This document shows positions 6,042-11,555 of a DNA stretch of 11,555 nt, piece by piece (the first letter of the stretch is position 1; every line of letters starts with the position of its first letter). The translations under genes were made by a program, and so were the position numbers. Below the pieces are notes generated by a model. The model was not told the origin of the DNA, made no database searches, and saw nothing but the letters and a program-made list of their open reading frames with translations. This stretch comes from an uncultured Porphyromonas sp. (GTDB lineage: Bacteria > Bacteroidota > Bacteroidia > Bacteroidales > Porphyromonadaceae), in NCBI GenBank assembly GCA_927910985.1, contig CAKMOP010000178.1, positions 1 to 11,555 on the forward strand, read 5' to 3'.

Positions 6042-6806
6042 ATGGGTGTATATAGAGAAGCAAAGATAAACCAGCTGCTTCAGCTTGCCCAGAAGGGCGG
6101 GCTCTTCTTCTCGAGCTGGCTACATGACCAAGGCTATAGTTCTCAGCTCCTTATGCGCTATCGTAAGTCTGGGTGGTTATCAGCTCTATCCAAGGGTGTT
6201 TTTTATCGTAAAGGAGAGAGCTTGTCTGCTTTGGGAGCCCTGGCTTCTTATCAAAGTCAAGTATCTTCTGACTTGTATGTTGCGGCTCATTCCGCTTTGG
6301 AGTTATGGGGGTTCAATCACTATGTCCCTATGGGCAAGCCAGTCTTGATGGTTGGCATGCGACAGCGCTCCGTCCCTTTATGGTTGAAATCCTCTTTGTT
6401 TGATCGTGATTTCAGACCATTTCATTCGTCGATACTTCAATCAGTTCGCCTTGCTTCATTCCAATATCAAGATTGGCTACTCCAAGTGTCGATCCCAGAA
6501 CAGGCTTTTATCGAGTGTCTGTATTTAGCTCCCAAGCTATATAACTATGTCGATCTCTTCTATATAATGGAACAACTCACGGTGCTTCGAGCAGATGTAC
6601 TGCAGTTGCTATTAGAGGAAGTCGATCATTATCGTGTGCGACGTCTTTTCCTTTATATGTCGGAAAAGGCTGGGCATGCTTGGTTCGACGATTTAGATGT
6701 ATCCCGAATTGATATTGGTTCCCACAAGCATCAGCTGGTTAAGGATGGGGCCTATGTTGCTAAATACAAGATGACTATTCCTAAAGAATTATATAATTAT
6801 GAATAG
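6042..6806 (+). CDS. abiEi: AbiEi-type antitoxin / autorepressor (type IV toxin-antitoxin)
   Basis: This is a 254-residue protein with the two-part layout of AbiEi antitoxins. An N-terminal winged helix-turn-helix occupies about residues 8-58 (SWLHDQGYSSQLLMRYRKSG, then the wing WLSALSKGVFYRKGE). A larger C-terminal domain follows, beginning near residue 75 (LYVAAHSALELWGF) and ending in KHQLVKDGAYVAKYKMTIPK. In the family the N-terminal part represses the operon and the C-terminal part neutralises the AbiEii nucleotidyltransferase toxin without direct stable contact. Its stop overlaps the toxin gene start by eight bases (ATGAATAG), the standard arrangement. No frame damage is seen. The pair would serve as a phage-defence or element-maintenance cassette. 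Family assignment is from pattern recognition of the fold segments and the paired partner. Confidence 0.8.
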   Translation: MGVYREAKINQLLQLAQKGGLFFSSWLHDQGYSSQLLMRYRKSGWLSALSKGVFYRKGESLSALGALASYQSQVSSDLYVAAHSALELWGFNHYVPMGKPVLMVGMRQRSVPLWLKSSLFDRDFRPFHSSILQSVRLASFQYQDWLLQVSIPEQAFIECLYLAPKLYNYVDLFYIMEQLTVLRADVLQLLLEEVDHYRVRRLFLYMSEKAGHAWFDDLDVSRIDIGSHKHQLVKDGAYVAKYKMTIPKELYNYE

Positions 6807-7290
6807 CCAGCAGTATCATCAGCAGGTAGCCTTGCTAATACGCATCATGCCTTCTGTCTATAGGATAAAAGAATTTGCTGTTCATGGAGGAACGGCGATC
6901 AATCTTTTCCATCAAGATATGCCTCGTTATTCTGTGGATATTGATCTTACTTATATCCCTATTGCTCCGAGGAGTGAGAGCTTGGCTGATATCAATCGCT
7001 TGTTGCAGGGCTTAAAAGAGCATATAGAGCGCACCATTCCTGGTATCAAAGTCATACACAGAGCCGATGTGTGGAAGCTACAGTGCGCTTATCAAGGTGC
7101 CCTAGTTAAGATTGAAGTCAATGGAATGAAAAGAGGCCTTCTTGGGGAAGCCGATATCCTGAGTTTGTGCCCTAAGGCTCAAGAAGTGTTCCAAGCAAGT
7201 TGTAAGGCTCGTATTGTTTCTTATGCTCAACTCTACGGAGGGAAGCTCGCTGCAGCTCTTAGTCGGCAACATCCTCGGGGACCTCTTTGA
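6799..7290 (+). CDS. abiEii: AbiEii N-terminal fragment with catalytic motifs
   Basis: These are 163 residues carrying all visible nucleotidyltransferase motifs of the split toxin (GGT at 30-32, DID at 47-49). The last three residues (GPL) are read out of frame after the extra G. The ATG at 6799 overlaps the abiEi stop by eight bases, which fixes the start. Confidence 0.75.
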   Translation: MNSQQYHQQVALLIRIMPSVYRIKEFAVHGGTAINLFHQDMPRYSVDIDLTYIPIAPRSESLADINRLLQGLKEHIERTIPGIKVIHRADVWKLQCAYQGALVKIEVNGMKRGLLGEADILSLCPKAQEVFQASCKARIVSYAQLYGGKLAAALSRQHPRGPL

Positions 7291-7711
7291 TTTTTGGTTG
7301 ATGCGAAAAGAGAATTGGGAGCAGGTCAAACAAGGTTTGCTCCTGAGCTTGTGTGGAAGTGACAAACCCATTATTGAGTCCTTGTCACCTCATCGCATCA
7401 ACCAAGAAGAAGCTCTTGAGAATCAATTCAAGGGAATGACGAGTACGCCGTTTTCCTACCGTGATTATGAAGAGGCTCGCAAGAATCTTGTAGAGAGGGT
7501 TCGTGAGAACTGGACAGATAGGGATAAGAGGTTTCTCTTGTCATTTGAACAGGGCACTCCTGATTGGAGCCTTTGTGTAGCGGGTGATTTAGGACGGTTC
7601 CCGGCAGTTCAATGGAAGCTTCAAAACATTCAGAAGTTACGAGATAATAATCCAACAAAATTCCGAGAAGAGATGGAGCGCCTTAGCCACTTCTTGGAGC
7701 TTTCATCCTAA
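7214..7711 (+). CDS. abiEii: AbiEii C-terminal fragment (second frame)
   Basis: Real coding sequence in this frame starts only at about 7281 (DLFDFWLMRKENWEQVK). The 7214-7280 part is a shadow of the upstream frame. It supplies the helical C-terminal half of the toxin and ends 41 bases before the stop of the convergent frame-corrected helicase gene. It has no start signal of its own. Confidence 0.65.
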   Translation: MFLMLNSTEGSSLQLLVGNILGDLFDFWLMRKENWEQVKQGLLLSLCGSDKPIIESLSPHRINQEEALENQFKGMTSTPFSYRDYEEARKNLVERVRENWTDRDKRFLLSFEQGTPDWSLCVAGDLGRFPAVQWKLQNIQKLRDNNPTKFREEMERLSHFLELSS

Positions 7712-7752
7712 TACAACTTATCTTTATCTGCACAAGTGGTTGGTAGCTCCTC

Positions 7753-7988
7753 TTACCTTATCTTCGGTTTAGCGAAGACGACTTTACTCACAGCTTCTTC
7801 CTTCTCGTTGGGTCGGGAAGCCGTGGATTGAGCTAAGGAGGATGATTCTTCTGGCGTAGCTGACTGCCCTACAGATATCGGGCGTGTGTTGCCTCCTCCA
7901 TTGGGGGGCTGCTGTACGTTCTCTTTCTGCTGTATTACTTGGTCCTCTCCTTCCCCCTCGACTCTGTCCGTAGGGATGAGGGAGAGGG
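7753..7988 (-). other. Out-of-frame C-terminal tail of the giant helicase
   Basis: Past the TAG at 7991-7989 the alternate minus-strand frame reads [18 protein letters not shown], then a Gln/Pro/Ser-rich linker, and ends SKVVFAKPKIR before TAA at 7755-7753. One extra A in the AAAA run at 7995-7992 would turn LDRK-stop into [11 protein letters not shown] and add about 79 residues. Relatives of this protein tend to end in a disordered Pro/Gln/Glu-rich tail after an LDRK-I motif, so this is probably part of the same gene and not a separate one. It converges on abiEii with a 41-base gap that holds no clear hairpin terminator. Confidence 0.65.
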
Positions 7989-10900
7989 CTATTTTCTGTC
8001 AAGCTCTGCAGCCTGCGCTTTAAGGCTTCTAAGAGCCTCCTCCTTGCTCCACTGGCCGCTAGCCATCGCCTTGTAGATCTCGATGTCTTGTGCGGCTCTA
8101 GTAAGCTCCTTCTCGTGGGTTGCCATCACTTTGGGAATACGCTCGAGGGCTGAGAGAAAGTTTTGGCAGGCTAGCTTGGGGTCGCTGGCAAGTTTACCAT
8201 TGTTGTAGGTGTAGTAGATGCTTCCCTCTCCCTTGACGAAGAATCGATTGACGGAGCCTTGGAAGAGATCTTTTGCTGAGCTCTCGGTCTTGACGAAGAT
8301 GTTGAAGCCGTAGATTGATCCAATCTTGTGGTATTCTCCTTGGGTTCGAGCTTTCTCGGCTATTTCTTGCAGACGGGATGCTACAAGCTTCATGTCGCAA
8401 TTCTCTGGAAGGCCCATCAGTTCTAACTTATTGATGGCATTGCCGTCTGTGTCACGTTGCACGCGGGCTTCAAATAAGGCCTGATCTCCCTTAGCTTCGG
8501 CCACACGGCTTGTGTGGAACTCTACGGAGTGCTCCAGTTCTTGGAGCTTTCCTGAAGCAGCGTCTCGCTCCTTCATGAAGTTCTTACGTTCTGACTCCAG
8601 GGCTGTGATCTTCTTGTCAAGTTTTGCCTTCTCCAGGAGGTCGGTATTGCCTGAGAGTACAGCCACGTATTCGGAGAAGTTCATTCCACTTTCCTCGTCC
8701 ATAGAGCCCTCATCGATGGTTCGTGCACCGAGGGTATTGCTCTTGAGCTGGTTGATGAAGAGCTGCTTGTTGTGTAGGAGGTTGAACTTGTAGCTGTCGA
8801 GCGATCGTTCTACGGCATAGATGATGACATCGACCGTGTTATTCGCGCACTCCTTGGCTACTTGATTGCCCTTGCGTACGGCTCTTCCGTTGCGTTGCTC
8901 GAGGTCCGATGGTCTCCAGGGGGTATCCAGGTGATGAATGGCCACGGCTCGCTGCTGGGCGTTAACGCCTGTGCCGAGCATAGATGTTGAGCCGAAGATG
9001 ATGCGGATCTCTCCTCGATTCATGGCCTCTACCATGGCTTTCTTCGCTCGCTCGTTCTTGCATTCCTGTATGAATCGTATCTCGTGAGCAGGGATCTTAT
9101 AGTCTTCTATGAGCTTACGCTTGATTTCCGAATATACGTTCCATTCTCCTGGCTTGTAGGTTCCAAGGTCTGAGAAGACAAACTGGGTCCCTTTAGCTGC
9201 ATCAAACCTCTGGTAGTATTGAGCCAGCATCTGTGCGCAGTGTGAGGCCTTGTTGTCGACGTGGTCGCTGTATTTCTCTTGGTTGATCATACGTAGGTCG
9301 AGGCTCATCTTGCGGGCGTAGTCGGTGGCGATAAGCATCTTGGCCTTTTCTTCCTTGTCACTTAGGGGCTCTCTACCGAGAAGCGTAGCGTCTCCTGAAC
9401 GAGCAAACTCCATCAATCGTTTGATAAAATCCTCCTGCTCAGGCGTTGGTGGAATGTTGTGCAGGATCTCATTCTTTTCGGGACGGTCAATGCCAATATC
9501 CTTTGCTGTGCGGAAGTCGCAAATCTCCGCATAGAAGGCAGCAAGCTCAGGGACCTTGATGAAGGTGCGGAAGCGCTCTTTCTGGATGATCTCGTTAGTG
9601 ATGGAGAACTCGTAGTCTGTGCTCTTTTGGGCAAAGACGGCAGCCCAGGCATCAAAGCTGTTGATGCCTTGTTTCTCGAGGGCTTGTGGGCGCAGATACT
9701 TGAAGAGAAGATAGAGCTCGGTCAAACTATTGGAGATTGTAGTGCCGCTGAGGAAGGTTGCTCCTAGATCTTTCCCTGAGCGCTCTTGGATGGTCCTAAT
9801 GGCAAAGAGCAAGTTGAGCGCTCGTTGTGAGCCATCAGGGTTCCCTAGACCCGATACGCGGTCGTGGCGGGTATTGAACATGAGGTTCTTGAATTGGTGT
9901 GACTCATCGACGAAGAGGTGATCTATGCCCATCATCTTGAAATCCACGGCGTCATCCTTACGCTCGGAGATGCTGTCCTGGATGTCGTGGAGCTTGGCCT
10001 CGAGTGTTTGCTTCCGCTTCTCAAGTCCTTTGAGCATCCCGCGGGAGATGTCTTTGCCTTCTCTTCGGAGGACATTGAGGTTCTCTTCCACGGAGTCCAT
10101 CTCCTTTTGTAGGATGGCTTGTTGTATCTCAAGGGCCTGAGGGATCATCCCGAACTGCTCGTGCGTCAGGATGATGCAATCCCAGTCGTTGTTCTTGATG
10201 TCGACAAAGATGCGCTGGCGGTTCTGCTTGGTGAAATCATCCTTGCCGGGGTAGAGTATCCGCGCATTAGGATAGGCCTTGCGGAAGGTGTCAGCGATAT
10301 CAAAGACGTTGGCTTTGAGTCCTATGATCATGGGCTTATTTGCCAGTCCGAGTCGCTTCATCTCATAGGCCGCGGTACACATGATAAGCGTCTTTCCTGC
10401 CCCTACTTCATGGTCACAGATCCCCCCACCATTGGTTTTCAGCATCCATACGGCATCTTTCTGACTTTTGTATAGGTCAGGGATGCCGAGTCGCTTGAGG
10501 TCTAGGTCGGGGAAGCTCTGATGCGCTCCGTCGAAATTGGGGCGCACGAAGCAATTGAAGAGTTCGTTGTAGCGATCGGTGAGCTGCTCTTTGAATGTCT
10601 CGGGGCGTCTTGTGAGCCAATCGACAAAGGCTTGTCTAATCTCCTCGATCTTGTTGTTAGCTTGCTGGATTTTCTCGCCATCACGCACCTTGATGGACTT
10701 CGTTTCTCCCGAGGAGGGGTCGATGATCTCCTTGCTCTTGTTGATGTCGGGAATGGTATTATGCAGAGCGTGCTTCAGTAGGTGTAGCCCGTCGTATCGA
10801 CGGAACTCACCTTGTACGGCGTATTTATGCCAGATGTTACCATTCTTCCGATCACAAGAGATGGTATACTCATCCATGTTGGCGTGATATGCCACACGGA

Positions 10901-11555
10901 TATCTGTGCCGAAGAAGTCGGAGGCAAACTCACCGTACACAGCTGCTGGGATCCAGCGTTCCCCGAGGTTGAAGTCCAGGTCGGCAAAGGGTATAGGTGT
11001 TGGGCGTGCTGCCATAAGAGCTGCCAAGCTCTGTTTCCCTTCCTCGTGGTCGGGGTGGTCAAGTAGCCAAGAGGTCAGCCTATCAGCTTTCTCGATTACG
11101 TTGCCCGAGATGAACTTATCGGCTACCTCATAGCCACCTGCCTCAGGATTGTAGTAGATACGTCCCTCGAGGGCAGAGATGATGTCGTTCTCCTCCATCT
11201 CGGGAAGTAGCGAAGCCATGTAGGAGAGCTCCACACTTCCGTACTTGTTGAGCGAGGCTCCTAGAGCTTCGAGCGGGTCGGAAGCGATTGAGAGTTCGGC
11301 GGAGGAGAAGGCTGTGGGATGATCGAAGATATCCGCTTTGACGAAGTGTCCATCGATAGAGCGCTCAAGAAAGAGCATCTCCATCCCCGTGGCATCCATC
11401 TTAATGATGTCCGTATTGGCTTTCTTGTTCAGCTCTCCCCAGCGAGCGACATAGGCATCGTAGAGCCGGTTGAGCTTCTCCCGTTCCTCTTTGTCCTCGG
11501 CATGGTTGGTGGCCTCATAGTCATAGAGCCGGTGGTAGCTCTCGCGGATCTCTAT
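7989..11555 (-). CDS. Giant SF2/Snf2-like helicase, C-terminal part of a DarB-type methylase-helicase (runs off right edge)
   Basis: The frame is open to the window edge, so the ATG at 11399 is internal; 52 further in-frame residues (ending [10 protein letters not shown]) precede it. Numbering from that Met, the helicase core has motif I HEVGAGKT (330-337), a DEAH-like DESH box (498-501), motif III LSGTT (550-554), and motifs V and [14 protein letters not shown] and [10 protein letters not shown] (around 805-844), characteristic of Snf2/strawberry-notch-like ATPases. A long insertion (about 420-480) and a region near 910-1000 look like coiled coils. Family members of nearly 2,000 residues on Bacteroidales integrative elements and phage P1 (DarB) carry an N-terminal N6-adenine methylase, which would lie right of this window. 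Proposed roles are antirestriction or DNA protection during transfer. The stop at 7991-7989 looks premature (see the tail at 7753-7988). Confidence 0.85.
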   Translation of the reverse strand: MEIRESYHRLYDYEATNHAEDKEEREKLNRLYDAYVARWGELNKKANTDIIKMDATGMEMLFLERSIDGHFVKADIFDHPTAFSSAELSIASDPLEALGASLNKYGSVELSYMASLLPEMEENDIISALEGRIYYNPEAGGYEVADKFISGNVIEKADRLTSWLLDHPDHEEGKQSLAALMAARPTPIPFADLDFNLGERWIPAAVYGEFASDFFGTDIRVAYHANMDEYTISCDRKNGNIWHKYAVQGEFRRYDGLHLLKHALHNTIPDINKSKEIIDPSSGETKSIKVRDGEKIQQANNKIEEIRQAFVDWLTRRPETFKEQLTDRYNELFNCFVRPNFDGAHQSFPDLDLKRLGIPDLYKSQKDAVWMLKTNGGGICDHEVGAGKTLIMCTAAYEMKRLGLANKPMIIGLKANVFDIADTFRKAYPNARILYPGKDDFTKQNRQRIFVDIKNNDWDCIILTHEQFGMIPQALEIQQAILQKEMDSVEENLNVLRREGKDISRGMLKGLEKRKQTLEAKLHDIQDSISERKDDAVDFKMMGIDHLFVDESHQFKNLMFNTRHDRVSGLGNPDGSQRALNLLFAIRTIQERSGKDLGATFLSGTTISNSLTELYLLFKYLRPQALEKQGINSFDAWAAVFAQKSTDYEFSITNEIIQKERFRTFIKVPELAAFYAEICDFRTAKDIGIDRPEKNEILHNIPPTPEQEDFIKRLMEFARSGDATLLGREPLSDKEEKAKMLIATDYARKMSLDLRMINQEKYSDHVDNKASHCAQMLAQYYQRFDAAKGTQFVFSDLGTYKPGEWNVYSEIKRKLIEDYKIPAHEIRFIQECKNERAKKAMVEAMNRGEIRIIFGSTSMLGTGVNAQQRAVAIHHLDTPWRPSDLEQRNGRAVRKGNQVAKECANNTVDVIIYAVERSLDSYKFNLLHNKQLFINQLKSNTLGARTIDEGSMDEESGMNFSEYVAVLSGNTDLLEKAKLDKKITALESERKNFMKERDAASGKLQELEHSVEFHTSRVAEAKGDQALFEARVQRDTDGNAINKLELMGLPENCDMKLVASRLQEIAEKARTQGEYHKIGSIYGFNIFVKTESSAKDLFQGSVNRFFVKGEGSIYYTYNNGKLASDPKLACQNFLSALERIPKVMATHEKELTRAAQDIEIYKAMASGQWSKEEALRSLKAQAAELDRK

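Larger units (their letters stand above)
6799..7711 (+). pseudogene. abiEii: AbiEii-type nucleotidyltransferase toxin, split by a one-base insertion in a G run
   Basis: This is a toxin of the DNA-polymerase-beta-like nucleotidyltransferase superfamily; family members block growth by nucleotidyl transfer to RNA targets. The first frame (6799-7290) shows HGGTAINL (residues 29-36) and the acidic pair D47/D49 in YSVDIDLTY, then KIEVN and YGGKLAAAL, all family motifs. It runs out at TGA 7288-7290. Removing one G from the four at 7277-7280 converts PRGPL-stop into PRDLFDFWLMRKENWEQVKQ and continues to a TAA at 7709-7711, giving 303 residues, the usual family size. The rest is a helical domain ending WKLQNIQKLRDNN. 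If the insertion is real the toxin is truncated and probably inactive. If it is a sequencing error the system is intact. Confidence 0.8.
2340..11555. mobile_element. Integrative element (ICE or mobilizable island), left end; right end outside the window
   Basis: Everything right of the tRNA-end remnant is accessory in character: an XRE regulator, two coiled-coil/HTH small proteins, a TOPRIM primase-helicase, an AbiE pair, and a DarB-like methylase-helicase. None is a core chromosomal gene. Base composition appears lower in G+C in the regulator and AbiE regions than in ftsH by eye. No integrase, relaxase or transfer gene is in the window, so the element class and its right boundary are unknown. 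The left boundary rests on the attachment-site reading at 2334-2356. Confidence 0.6.

Noticed and set aside
7277..7281. Programmed ribosomal frameshift in abiEii
   Set aside because: There is no slippery heptamer, downstream stem-loop or internal Shine-Dalgarno that I can see. A plain one-base indel explains it, as in the other broken genes here.
7784..8002. 72-residue minus-strand frame with a TTG start after the giant helicase
   Set aside because: It is rich in Arg/Pro and unlike a protein. The neighbouring frame reads as the continuation of the helicase.

Overview
The window looks like a Bacteroidota chromosome, most likely Porphyromonas or a close Bacteroidales relative. The reasons are the ftsH-cdsA pair, Bacteroidota-type promoter boxes (TTTG, 19 bases, TAnnTTTG), weak or absent Shine-Dalgarno sequences, and a primase and a large methylase-helicase family member typical of Bacteroidales integrative elements. 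This taxonomic call is an inference from gene content and sequence style.

Layout. Positions 1-2121 are host core genome on the minus strand: the start of cdsA (phosphatidate cytidylyltransferase) overlapped by ftsH (membrane AAA protease). Positions 2122-2334 hold a terminator that faces ftsH. At 2334-2356 there is a non-functional copy of the 3' end of a serine-type tRNA gene, read on the minus strand. I interpret it as the host-proximal attachment site of an integrative element whose body continues rightward past the window. The element end (2357-2818) has no gene but is dense in signals: two tandem GTGTAGCA repeats plus one inverted copy, a consensus promoter pointing outward across the attachment site, a palindrome with 20-base arms, and phased TTGCA motifs in front of a regulator.

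Element genes. Positions 2819-5882 form a tight plus-strand operon: an XRE regulator, a coiled-coil/HTH protein, a TOPRIM primase-helicase (frameshifted) and a second coiled-coil/HTH protein resembling an excisionase. The set recalls excision/replication modules of Bacteroides mobilizable elements such as NBU1. Positions 6042-7711 carry an AbiE-type (type IV) toxin-antitoxin or abortive-infection pair, with the toxin gene frameshifted. Positions 7753-11555 (minus strand) carry the C-terminal 1,267 residues of a giant SF2 helicase of the kind normally fused to an N6-adenine methylase (DarB-like); its N-terminus lies beyond the right edge.

Quality caveat. At least six single-base indels break otherwise conserved frames (ftsH, three in the primase-helicase, abiEii, and the helicase C-terminus). 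They include both gains and losses, and several lie in short homopolymers. Assembly or read error is the simplest explanation, though real decay of the element genes cannot be excluded. I found no CRISPR array, rRNA, complete tRNA, integrase or insertion sequence in the window.
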